The notes under the pieces: model-generated
Database searches by the model: none
What the model saw: the letters and a program-made list of their open reading frames with translations, nothing else
Told to the model about the DNA's origin: nothing
Shown here: positions 1-11,000 of the stretch, in pieces
How positions within the stretch are numbered: the first letter of the stretch is position 1
Layout: the number at the start of each line of letters is the position of its first letter
NCBI GenBank assembly: GCA_029204225.1
Contig: CM055100.1
Coordinates: forward strand, 65,108,550-65,172,549
From: Diphasiastrum complanatum
Taxonomy: Eukaryota; Streptophyta; Lycopodiopsida; Lycopodiales; Lycopodiaceae
Length of the DNA: 64,000 nt
Direction: 5' to 3'
Position numbers and translations under genes: made by a program

Positions 1-561
1 TCTGGCGACGACATCAACAAACTCCGCACAAGTCTGTTGGATGATATGCTTTTCTGTATTTGTAAAAAAAAAATTCTTAAGATTTTAATCATACTGTATA
101 ATTTTTTCACACATCAATTTTTTGTAGTCTAGTTGTACCTCTCACCTCAAATTCCTGAGTTGCAGCAATGATCTCCTTCCAAACAGAGTGTGCAATACTG
201 ATGCTTTGCTTGTGTGGTTCGACAAAAATCTTCGTGCTTTTGCTCCTCCTATTATTGGCTTACATGGCAAATTTCCGGTCTTTCTTGAAAGCTTTTCATC
301 TTTTTGTATTTTCACATAACCCTTGTAGAGTCCTGCTTTTGATAGAACATCTTCTAATCTAGAGGTGGCTTGTTTTGATGATGATGCTAGCTTCGTATTC
401 CAAGCAAATAATATATGAATATAAATAAGTTTCTCTATTATCTTCACCTTATATGTACATTTTTCAATGATATAGGCAAGCAATACAGATTTTCAGTTTG
501 GTTCCAAATTTTTTCTTGTTATACATGTACTTCTTGTAACGTCTTTCGCCAGTTTCATGTA

Positions 562-730
562 CTAGTATATACATGAATTCTTAGATGTGGTTCCATGAGA
601 AACATTATACATGCATTTCAAGGTTTTCAAATCACCTGCCAAATGCCACTCCACATTGAAATCTCCTTTTCCAGGTACATTGAGTTGTACACCATCCATA
701 TGCTCTTTGATAATCCGAGGATAAGATGTT
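562..730 (-). pseudogene. Decayed transposon-like reading frame
   Basis: A coding-looking stretch of about 55 residues opens after a good splice acceptor (ATATTCTGCAG, minus strand) and ends at TAG. It contains VPGKGDFNVEWHLAGDLK and a following SCIY. A tryptophan/leucine-glycine-aspartate core followed by a cysteine pair is a pattern I associate with poorly characterised transposon-derived proteins, but I cannot name a family. Other coding-looking minus-strand pieces at about 1,240-1,420 (containing IDLAPIQKRGVKGS) and 142-300 could be exons of the same unit. The stop at the position where a second cysteine would fall suggests decay. A decayed host gene is equally possible. Confidence 0.3.
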
Positions 731-1545
731 CTGCAGAATATCCATGATAAAATATCATGATCCTCTCTCTTTCAGAATCTATCAACAAAAAATGTACCAT
801 TAGATTCAGAAGTCAACATAGCTAGTTAGTTTGATTAAAACTTCAATCACTTTTCATTACTGAATGAGCAAATATACCTGGAAAGCTGCCAACCACCAGA
901 TATCATTTTCTGACTGGACACTGAAGTTATAATCTCCTTAATCGATTGATTGTCCAAGTGCCCCGTTCATGAGAGTTATACTAACCCTCTCCATCTTTTG
1001 CCCTTAAACTATTTCTGACTCATCTAACTTAAGCACTATGATTATTTTAGCACTAACCTTTTCCATTGTGATTTCATAAAAAGCAATCATATATCTTAGT
1101 AACTAATTTACATCCACAAATAGGTTATTTCATGCATTATAGGAAACTGATCTTCCTTGAATTTGATTTGTCTCTTCAATATGAAATGGAGTGCCTATAA
1201 TCTTATGCATTCCTATATTTAAGCTACTTCTCTCATGCTTTAAATGACATGATATTTTAGAGTACTAGGATCTTCAGGATACAAAGACCCAACTTTCCAC
1301 AAATCCAAATTCTTCTTTCCTTCAATCCTATAACGTAGATGGTCCTCGGTAGCTATTGATGATCCTTTGACTCCTCTTTTCTGTATAGGTGCCAAGTCAA
1401 TAGGAATGTCCAAATGGAGATGATACAAAGTCATCATTCTAAAAAGTACAAAACCAGTGGCAAGCTTCAAAGTACTCAGAATATAAATACTATAAAATAT
1501 TTGAATGCAAATATATTCTTACCTGATGCAATATAATCCATTTCT

Positions 1546-1815
1546 GATGAAAGCTTCTGTAATGGTGACCCCTTCCATATCCAAACATGGATATGGCGCT
1601 AATATTTGAATTTCCACCACAAGATGGTGCTCATATTTTTAATTCATGAGGGAATACACATTGAAAATCATTTTTATAAAAGTTTTGCTAAAAACTAGAA
1701 GATAGCCAATTTAAGATGAGAGCTTTTGTAATGGTGATCCCCTCCTTATTCAAATATGGCGATGGCACTCATAATTTTGATTTTCACATCAAGATGACGC
1801 TCATATTGTGATTAT
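1546..1815. repeat. Imperfect tandem duplication, period about 169 bp
   Basis: Two copies of a roughly 100-bp segment (1,546-1,645 and 1,715-1,815) share the order GCTTYTGTAATGGTGAYCCC, then an ATATGGCG core, then an AAGATGRYGCTCATATT end. They are separated by about 70 bp. No coding function is seen. Confidence 0.7.
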
Positions 1816-1829
1816 ACATTCAAAATCAT

Positions 1830-2790
1830 ATTTGTCAAATACGCAACCATAACAATAGTTGTTTTTCTTAACCATAACTGCGAATGGGCTGGTTAAATCA
1901 TTAGGAGTGGTGCGGGCAAACAAATAGACAATATTGTTTATTTATTTAGACTTTTTTCTCTCATCCTATGTGACATTTCTTATAGGGTCTTTTTCTAGTT
2001 TGAAACTCCTCTAATGGTGGGTTTATCACCTAAAACCTCCAAAGAGTGGCCTATAAGAAAACAAGATTGTACCATAGATAAGGGAGCTTAAGGTACTACA
2101 TCTTATTGGTAGCCAAAAGATAGTTGTCTTAGTTGAAGAGAACATGGAGAGCATGGAGGTGCGTAACGAGCACATCATCCACTTGAGAGTGCGGGTTTAT
2201 ATGAGCTCATCCTCACTATATACATAATTGCATGAGTGTGGGTTTATAAAAACTCTTCCTTCATTTTTTTGGTGTCATGTTCGAGCCTCCCCTTGGAAAC
2301 CAAGAAGCATTTTTTTGGTGTCTAGGTACAAGTTTTGGCTTAGCGTTTTATTTACATTAAAAAATAGATTAGTGTTTCATTTCTATTATTGAGTTCTCAT
2401 GTTGAAACACCAATGATGTTCCTTATTGCTAGTTCTATAACATATCATATGTTTTGACAAGTCAAGTCTTGCCATACATTTATTGTACCTAAAACATTGG
2501 GTTTCTAACAACCTATATTTTCTCAAAAAGTAAACTAGATAAACTCACAAAAAAAATATTTGCATAACGAAGATGCTCCACTATGGGCTAACATAAAATG
2601 AGATATCTTATTATTCTTTAAAATCATGGCATCCATCGCGCTACACCAAGTTTCGAACTTTGGAACATATTTATCCTTTGGATGGGCTTTTCTAATCCAA
2701 AAGTCTCCGTACCTCAATGAATATCAATGAGTTACATAATAAAGACAAGTCATCTACCACTTTATTACAACTACTAGACGTGTTATCAAG
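1830..2790. other. Non-coding stretch
   Basis: AT-rich DNA with no reading frame I can support. It contains the SINE-like fragment near 2,270 and otherwise nothing recognisable. Confidence 0.6.
2268..2312 (+). repeat. SINE-like fragment, box B end
   Basis: The stretch TTCGAGCCTCCCCTTGGAAA followed by CCAAGAAGCA closely matches the segment at about 63,836-63,865 (TTCAAGCCTCCCTTGGAAAC followed by CAAGAGGCAC). The first part resembles a polymerase III box B. The tRNA-like 5' part present at the other site is missing here, so this looks like a 5'-truncated member of the same short family. Confidence 0.45.
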
Positions 2791-2799
2791 TTTTGGCCT

Positions 2800-3620
2800 T
2801 AGCTAGGCGCCAGCCTACTTGATCTTTCCTCCAAGCTTCCTCTTCAAGTGTTGATGAAGATGGAGGAAAAGAAGACGGAGTACGAAACACGACTTTGGAA
2901 ACAAAGGACATAAATTGGGGTTGCCAGGAGGCGAGTTTAAGAACAAAGGAGTCCAAGAACCGCTTGGAGCGTGGTGGGCGAAAGAAAGCTACAGACCAAA
3001 AGGGGTACCAAGCAAGTGTATACCAATGCCATGAGGAACAACACAAATGGCGAAGGAGGAGACGCATGGAAGAAATTTAAAGAATGAGGAGAAGATGGAA
3101 GTACGTGAAAGAAAAGTTACATCATAAAAAAGTTGGTGAGAGACAAGGCCCAAGGGGGAAGTGGACATGGGCGATTGAGTGAGAATAAGTATCGTTATGG
3201 AGGGCATGGGAAAGCGGTTTAATGACTATAGTGAATAACGATGAGGAAAGAGAACAATTTTGACGAATGCCACAGACAGGAGAGAAGGGAGCATAGAGGT
3301 AGCCATTAAGGAGTGGTTCAGAAGAGGAAGAAAAGTGTAATGCATAGATAAGAGTGCAGAAGGCTAGGGCACAACAACAACAAAAGATGTAATCCCAACT
3401 GATGCGGTCAAAAGCTTTGTCCAAATCTAGGGGGAGAATAATTCGAAGAGTAGAGGAAGAGGGAAGAGAATATGTCATAGCTTAGATGTTGAGAATAAGT
3501 CATAGCTTAGATGTTGAAAATGGAGTCCACAATGTTACATCCTTTGACAAAGTCGAATTGCTCGTCGAAAAAAATGAACCCAAGTTAACGAGACAAGCGC
3601 AAGGAAACATTTTAGAAATA
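2800..3620 (-). mobile_element. LINE (L1-type) reverse transcriptase relic
   Basis: Minus-strand frames give the typical order of a plant L1 reverse transcriptase. First FVKGCNIVDSIF (the 'QxGFVKGRxIxDNI' region, about 3,530-3,580), then LDLDKAFDRISWDYI (RT motif A, about 3,390-3,435), then a GIRQ-x-C-x-LS stretch (motif B, about 3,240-3,270), and finally SKRFLDSFVLKLASWQ (thumb region, about 2,890-2,970). The frame is broken by stops, shifts and a 23-bp duplication near 3,480-3,520. I see no FADD box, endonuclease or poly-A tail, so this is an internal fragment. The domain order fixes the strand. Confidence 0.7.
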
Positions 3621-3649
3621 ACTAGTATGCATGCCCACGCCCGAGACCT

Positions 3650-4730
3650 CTTTTTTAATTGTTAAAGTTGGATTTTTGGGCAGCTGTGGGCTACCCAGAA
3701 ACCCAAATTCTTTTAGTATATGTAGATTTTGTACGAGATGTTGACCATGCTCAAGGGGTGAAAGTCAGCTAGAGTGAGAGAATTTGGTTTTCTAGAGAAG
3801 AGATTGACTAGGCCTTCTGAAACACGGATCGTGAGGGCACTTAAACTATCACCAACCTGCTTCGCCATTTTCTCTAGGCCAGCAAACACCCCTTGCTGGC
3901 CTCGTCAAACTTCACCCACCAAGTTCTTTAGTTTTGCTGGCTCGCTTCGTCTTAAGGAACACTTTGTCCTAAAAAGGTTGGATTCAACCATTTTTTAAAC
4001 TCTACTCTCTTTCATTGGGCGACTACTAGATCTTTCTCTCCTCATGAGATTATTTGGACTTCTATGTTTACCTTATGCTTCCCCCTCCCTTTTCTCCTCA
4101 CAGAAACTCTGTTTAGCTTTGACCAACAAAAGTCTTACTACCCTTCAACAACTCATCCCCATATTCCCACTTGTCAGATTGTCCTGCAGTAGATATTCCC
4201 TCATCGACCTTCCCTCTCTTTCTACTCATGATCTATTCCTCACTACCACCTTTACTTCAACCTTCATTAGTTGGGAGCCTACCCTTGACTTTTCCTCCAA
4301 CTATTTCTCTATTCATTTTCGACACTGCCCTCCCTCCATTTTCCTTGACTATTTCAATACCCATTAGGTTTTGTTTGATCCTCCTACAATCTAGTGTTTA
4401 AGAGATTTTTATTGTTCGTTTCATCCTGGCAAGCTTAGATATCTTGCTTAGCGAATTGTCTCTAGATCTCTTCCTCTCTATGCCAGCTGACCCTACCTAT
4501 CAGATTGCCTCTATCCAATTTGCTAAATGGCAGTTAAATCTATCGAGTATCTATTCTTTTACTGTCCCAAACACCTTTGACCTGATTTTCAATCATTAGG
4601 AGACCCCACCATGTTTTAAAGTTTGCTTTGTTCTACTAGGTGATTCATAGATTATAGACCATGGTGTCTGCATGTTATTGGTACTCTAGAAGATTTGCTC
4701 TTCTCAAAACCAACAGATCTTTGATGCCTA
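3650..4730. other. Non-coding stretch
   Basis: Pyrimidine-rich plus strand giving leucine/serine-rich short frames that look like composition artefacts. No gene or element is recognised. Confidence 0.5.
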
Positions 4731-4734
4731 CCTA

Positions 4735-4909
4735 GTTCAACCATGCGTTGTTGAAGTCTTCGTGCATGCACATTTTGTGAAAATATACTAACATATATAT
4801 CCATCGCAATTCAATGTATGGGTAGAGTTGTTGAACCATGCGTTGTTGAAGTCTTCGTGCATGCACATTTGTTATATCCATTGCAATTCGATGTATGGGT
4901 AGAGTTGTT
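4735..4909. repeat. Tandem duplication, period 95 bp
   Basis: The unit beginning GTTSAACCATGCGTTGTTGA occurs at 4,735 and again at 4,830, each followed by a shared CGATGTATGGGTAGAGTTGTT-type end. The second copy lacks about 15 bp in its middle. The unit end runs into the tRNA-like segment listed next. Confidence 0.75.
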
Positions 4910-4955
4910 ACCTGTGACCGCCAAGGCGTAAGCTCAAATCCCATCCACCGCATAC
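4893..4955 (+). repeat. tRNA-like SINE head
   Basis: GGGTAGAGTTGTTACC followed after about 20 bp by GCTCAAATCCCATCC resembles a polymerase III box A and box B at tRNA-like spacing. The wording 'GGTAGAGTTGTTACCTGTGACC' split over this site is similar to heads of plant Au-type SINEs. No SINE tail is visible, and the spacing is inferred by eye. Confidence 0.35.
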
Positions 4956-4959
4956 TGAC

Positions 4960-6890
4960 ATTTTAGGAGCTTGCCCATCACTTGACATTGTCCAAATAGT
5001 GTTGCCAAGCTGTATATGTTGTGCATAATCTACTAGTTGTGTACTCTATATACACAAAAAAAACAAAAAAAAAAAACTAATACCCTACATTTCGGACCGT
5101 TGATCTAGTTGATTTGACAATACTTTGTATGATATAAAATCAGAAACTTAATTTAATCACCATAGAAGTATTGTCACGATATTAATGATGGGATAGAATT
5201 CTTTATCAAGAGTTGGCCAATTCATTTGCCATGGTAATAAATACCATGTGGTCTCTACAAGTGTCGACAATTTGATTGCATGCACATAAATAAGGGGATA
5301 TTCATGCATAAACGCCATGCTAAAAACTGCATATTGTTTGTGAAATTTTCTTTGGTGATAAAAAAAACTATTTATGTTTTACAAAATATACCAATTGAAA
5401 ACTAGTTCACCTGAAATACTATTGCTTAGCATGAAACAAGCTTTCGAATACGACGACAAAACACTTTTGATTGAAAGTTCTCTCAATCTTTTGATTAATT
5501 AAAAAAAAAACAAAGGAAGCCTAAATATTCAAACATCAATTTCTTTGAGTCTTAGGTCATCAAAAATTTATGCTACAAATTTGCACCATTAATCCTTACT
5601 AAAGCTATGAGCAAATATTCGCTACAATTACAAATCTTAGTTGCTCCACCACCAATTAAAAGGTACCAAAACCAAGTAATCTAACATATGTGGTCGGTCC
5701 AGAAGTTCTAAAATGCTAATATACTATCCAAAATCAATCTTGTAAATGCAATTCCTCGATCTGGACTAATCAATATTGTAAATACGATTCCTCAATCTGG
5801 ACTACTAGGTACTAACAAAACCAACTTCCCTCAGTTCAGATCACATTCAAAAACCTATCCTCTCCTTATGTCAAATTAACAAACCTTTTCAAAAAAAACT
5901 CTCATAAACAAGATTAACAGAAAGCCCTACTTTGTTAATAAAGAAGAATAAATCCACTTCAAATAAACACTCTCAAGAATTTTGATGGGGATTTAATCCA
6001 TAAGTAATACTGTGAAGGTAGAGACTCAACTTACATAAGACAGCTTCAGGGACCAAGATGGGGCACCCAACTTGGTAGAAAGGAATCTTATTGCAAAAGA
6101 AACCTTATTACAAATAATAAGCATGAACAGCTGTTTAATTCTATTATCTTAGAATCCAGATTGAAACTAAATCAGGTAAGCCATAAAAAGCTCTAACTAC
6201 CATCTCAGAAGGTACTACAATGCAATTGACGGATACATAAGAAGTGGGATATTATTCTACCAGTAGATGTCAAACTCTAGTATATTTTCCTAGATTCAGT
6301 CAATACATCTATGAAAATTTCATTATAGTAACCCACTAGCAAAGTTTCAAAACAAATCCTACTTGTTCCTCAAATTTCCAGATTATCATAATTTCATCAT
6401 AAGAAATACTAGAAAAACCAGAGAATAAATTAAAGGCCAGACACTATATCACTAACCCTCGTATAAACAAAACTTTGAGAAAACGTGAAATCCACAGCTC
6501 ATGAGCTTATGGACAGGAATGTATAAGAAGCTCAATATACAAATGCTTTGCAGTTGCGCATACAACTCAGTTGTTACATGTCCACAAAAGCAAACAAGCT
6601 CCTTAAATTCACATACTGAAGCGGTGCTCTGTATCATGTATCGTTATAAACCTTCTTATTAAAACTGCATGCTAATCAAATGACAACTATGAGTTTTCAT
6701 TCTACCATCACCTTTTCATATGCTCTTTAGACTGACCTAAAACCTCAGCCTAAAACCCCTTGCCTTATTTTCCTATAGTCAAGCTACGTAATAAAACATT
6801 ACATATGATGTGACATGGAGAATTGAGAATCGAAAACAGATCATATTGTTATACACAACATCTAAAATCTACGCAGAAAATGAAGCAAAG
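4960..6890. other. Non-coding stretch downstream of the DEK-like gene
   Basis: AT-rich sequence with A-runs. No open frame, splice-bounded exon or repeat is convincing here. Confidence 0.6.
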
Positions 6891-6893
6891 TTC

Positions 6894-6899
6894 TTTATT
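6894..6899 (-). terminator. Candidate poly(A) signal of the DEK-like gene
   Basis: AATAAA on the minus strand lies about 200 bp beyond the DEK stop codon at 7,095, a normal plant 3'-UTR distance. It is one candidate in AT-rich DNA. Confidence 0.4.
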
Positions 6900-7094
6900 T
6901 TGAGCTGCACCTTACGTCCAAAACTCTGGAATTTATCACAGCCACAGTTCAAAACTGTTCCCTTTCTGTAAGTCCCTTTTGATTCAAGTCACAGTAATCT
7001 GAAACACTTACCCCCAACTGTCTTAGAGAGTTGGTGTCACCTCCCATTCCACAATCTATAGGATCTGCAGTGATTTCTCCATATATTTTTTCAT

Positions 7095-8084
7095 CTATTT
7101 TATCATCACCTGATTGTGAGACATTTCTGTTATAGCCTCTACGTGTTCCGAAATCAGACCACTAACATCCTGCCCTTCCAGTTCTATCTCATTTTCTGGC
7201 AGTTCCAGAAGCCCGCCATTTTCTTCAGAATTTTCTCCAAAAAATCCCAGAAAGGGTTCCTCCGTTTCTTTATTGTAATCTTGTACAGAGGCTAGGAAGG
7301 CTTGTTCTTCATCTTTTATGTCTTCAGTACCATCTGTAGAATGTTCCTTATCTTCACTCTTTACTAAAGGACTCTCAATCACGGTTTCCTCCTTTTCATT
7401 CGAATCGTTATCAGCAACAGCTTTATCATCATCCTTTTCTCCAAGTTCTTCTACTGGAGCATCTTCGCGAGTCCCTTCTTCAACCTTCTCTACTTCCGCT
7501 TTGTCTACTGGAGTATCTTCATAAGTCCCTTCAACCTTTTCTACTTCCGTTTTGTCTACAAAGGTATCTTCAGGAGTCTCTTCTTCAACCTTTTCTACAT
7601 CCACTTTGTCTACAGAGGTATCTTCAGGAGTCTCTTCTTCAACCTTTTTTACTTCCACTTTGTTGACAGAGATATCTTCAGGAGTCTCTTCTTCAACCTT
7701 TTCTACCTCTGCTTTCTCAACCACAGGAGATTCAGTGACTACATTTTCCTCGCTTGCATCACCTCCTTTGTCACTTTCATTCTCGTTTGAGTGCGTATAT
7801 GTCCTCCCTTCGGTCGATTCCTCTTCCTCGATTAATTCTTCATCATCTGCTGCTTCATCCATTTCTTTCATCTTCTCTAATGCAGATTGTTGGTCTTTTT
7901 TCTGTTTATCTGCAATAAGTAACTTCTTAGACCTTTTGGAGGGGGTCTGCTTTTCTTTGAATCCTTTCTCTGACTTGATCCTCTTCTTCTCTCCTGGATA
8001 TTCACCCTCCACGACTTTATCCTCTGCATTTTTACTTCGTTTCTCTCTTTTTCTTTTTGGGGCATCCTTATCCTTCAACACTTT
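7095..8084 (-). CDS. DEK: DEK-like gene, acidic last exon
   Basis: 329 codons follow a CCAAAACAG acceptor. The first 60 residues are strongly basic (KRKREKRSK, KKRIKSEK), and the rest is glutamate/aspartate-rich. Residues roughly 120-220 are built of five copies of a unit like EVEKVEEETPEDTSVDK. The exon ends in SHNQVMIK without a folded C-terminal domain. Basic-then-acidic tails are usual in plant DEK proteins and are expected to be disordered, serving histone and DNA contacts. An upstream in-frame ATG exists at 8,096, but the phase-0 acceptor supports splicing from 9,217. Confidence 0.75.
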   Translation of the reverse strand, partial: KVLKDKDAPKRKREKRSKNAEDKVVEGEYPGEKKRIKSEKGFKEKQTPSKRSKKLLIADKQKKDQQSALEKMKEMDEAADDEELIEEEESTEGRTYTHSNENESDKGGDASEENVVTESPVVEKAEVEKVEEETPEDISVNKVEVKKVEEETPEDTSVDKVDVEKVEEETPEDTFVDKTEVEKVEGTYEDTPVDKAEVEKVEEGTREDAPVEELGEKDDDKAVADNDSNEKEETVIESPLVKSEDKEHSTDGTEDIKDEEQAFLASVQDYNKETEEPFLGFFGENSEENGGLLELPENEIELEGQDVSGLISEHVEAITEMSHNQVMIK

Positions 8085-11000
8085 CTGTTTTGGCAAGGCA
8101 ATACATATCGTGAAACAGACAGTAGACCAGGTCTTTATACAAAATCACGTTATGTTTTTACAGTACATACTATACGGATTACAATTTTTAATGAAGCTTC
8201 TATACATGTTCAAAATACAGTAAACCAAGTATGAATCATGTCAATCATTCCTTGGAAAAGTCTGTGAACTTTCTTCAATGAACAGCATGGCAGAGCTTAC
8301 TAAGCAAAAATTTTATAAAAAGCTCCAAAATTTATACATAGTGCCTTACATAACCATTTGCATTGCTCAGGAGAATTATTAGAGACAGCTACATGAATCT
8401 CTAGACTCTTCATCCAATTGAGGATGTGAATTATTTAAACAGCTTCTTGAAAGATAGATAATAGTTTCTGTCGTCTTTGTATTCTGAAACAGAAGCCTTG
8501 CAAACTGGCAAATATATACTGTGGCCCCTCAATATGGTGTTCTGTAACTGGTCACTGGAGGAGATCATAATAAAAGTCAAGTCATACTTGTAACATGAAA
8601 CAAATGAGCTCATGAAAAGCCTGTAAAGTAAATGCTTTCAGACCGGTGGGGATGGAAGGATGCTGATTGCATAAGTAGGGCTAGTGCAGGCAGCCTGTAC
8701 CCTCAGCTTTATGCATTCTTCTCTTCATTCACACCTAGAACCAGACTGCAAGTACTAAGCCTGCTTGTGTAGTCAGCATCCCCTATATCCACCCCTTCAG
8801 ACAATATCTGAAAGTATTTACTTGAAACATAGCACATATAAATCAGAACTTTGATATTTAGAACAGCCTATTGAGGTAGGAGCAGCTGCACATAGTTGGA
8901 ATTTTTTCAGTAACTAGTCATTCATACTTGTCACTGAAGGACACTTGGGAGCTCAATTTTCTTGTCACTGAAGGCCACTTGGGAGCTCAGGGAAAATTAG
9001 AGAAAGACACCAACCCATTCTATGAGATTTTACGACCACTCCCATTTATGTCATATTATTATTAATGCATAAATGTATCAAAATCTAAATTATTTGATTT
9101 ATTTTACCATTGATAGCATTTAAAATTTCAGTCAACCATAATGGGAACTACCAACAAATCAGTCAAAAGCCAGAGAGAGTTTGGCAAGCCCAAAAGAGGA
9201 ATGAAATAGGACAAACCTTTTGGTAAGACTTTCCTGCTCCTTTTTTCCCTTTATCCCGCTCTTTACCTTTTGAAAGCTCTTCTGTTGACTTCTGCATTCA
9301 CATTAAACATCAGCTTATGGTTAGAAAAGCACCATGCAGACCTAATACTTGTTGAGTAGCCGAGCAAAGCAAAAATTTCACCACCAACAACGTTCACATT
9401 CACAAGGAAACTGTATAGTCACAATCATGGAGCACCAAGTAAAATCAGTGCTCTACCTGCTCCTGCTGCTCCTGCTCCTGGACAGAAGTGTCCCGTGTGA
9501 TCTTAGGAGCTAAGAGGAACTGAAACCCCTCTTCAACAAGTTCTTCCTACAAACAGCAAAAAAGAGTTTTTTACTACTTCAGACTACCATCCAATACTAT
9601 CAAGTCAATTGAAGGATGCTCAAATAATCACATTGATAGCTAAAGAAACACAACTCTAGCACTCAACATATCATGCTTTTAGCTAGTACTACCTTCTTAC
9701 TCAAACTTTTGGATATTTGTATATCCAGTAAGTCAATAAGTTGATAAAGACCATCCCTTGTCAACCGTTCAAGCCTCTCTTTTACTTTCTTCTGCTCCTC
9801 CTCCTAACCAAAATCCATGTGTCTATGTAAGATTCCCAACATTTGAATGCTTTGTAGTTGTAGTGAAGGATGTTGCTTTTATCACAAAGGATATTAAAAC
9901 TTGAAACTTCTTATCAACTCATGACTCCCGACATTACAAACCCGTTCCGACCCTTTTGGGCCGGAACATCTGTTTGTTCCATACAGTAAAAAGCAGGTAT
10001 TATAGTGTCACCTACAACTATTAGTAGCTCAAGTATATATAACGTGGCTCAGATAGTGATTCTAGTTCAGATAGCGATTCTAGCTCAGATAGCGAATCCA
10101 CACTTAAATCATAGCAATTCTAGCAAGTTTTAAACGACTGGTGAAAATACTGTATGGATTATTTTTCTTCACAGATGAAATACATATGCCTTGAAAACAT
10201 GGAAGGCATGAATCCAAAAGGCAAGCAACTATTTCCTAGAAGCTAGCAGCATCTTCCTTAGTCAGTGAGTTTCCTACTAATCTTGTCTGCCTCTTCTGCA
10301 CCTGATCGTTAAATCAGAAATGCCAACTTTATATGACCATGTGAAGATAATAAGAGAAGCTACTTGAGCCACGTTATATATATCAGATCTAGAATCGCTA
10401 TCTGATGCAAGCTATAGATATTGATTTCATTCCTTAATCTCGATTGCTTTTGTAAAAAGGCAAGTATTTAAAAAAAAAATTGGCCAAGTTCCAGAACGGA
10501 ACGGACAACTATGCTCTCAACGTGGAGATCTGAACAGAATAATACTACATGAATTACAGCAATCAAAATTTGCCATTGGAAAGAAAGTCTTTTAAAGGGT
10601 AAGATACACCTTTCAAGAAGCTTCCAAAGACAAACTGACTTGCAAGGTCTACTAACCGTACTTGTCAGGTACAAAGAACAACTCAAATTAACCTTGAAAA
10701 AGAAAAAATATTACCAAATAAGTGAGAGAACAAACAATTTTGAAACTAAAAAACAATTAATGAAGACAAGGTCGTAAAATGTTTCATTAGCATATTTTAA
10801 GTAGGCCACCAATGGAAAAACAAATTGTTAGAAATTCTTGTGATCTGGGTCATATTTCTGTCACTGATCAGGTACCAAAAATTACTTTAATAAGCTTTAA
10901 AAATTCATAATGACAAGGAACTTGAATTTGTCCGGCTAAACTAGTAAGTATAAAGGCCAGCATTGTATTATCATCAAATCTACGGCTGATTTAAGCTGCT

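Noticed and set aside
142-483. Minus-strand frame with LHTLFGRR, similar to the DEK LHTxLFGRR block
   Set aside because: It lies more than 6 kb downstream of the DEK stop, in the wrong order, and the surrounding residues do not match; the resemblance is probably chance.
4044-4401. Two overlapping Leu/Ser/Phe-rich plus-strand frames
   Set aside because: Composition of a pyrimidine-rich strand; no domain, and the two frames compete.
4893-4955. A functional tRNA gene
   Set aside because: No acceptor or anticodon stems can be paired by eye; it fits a degenerate SINE head better.
7552-8223. Plus-strand 223-codon serine/threonine-rich frame
   Set aside because: It is the mirror of the acidic DEK last exon; its repeats are the antisense of the EVEKVEEETPEDT units.
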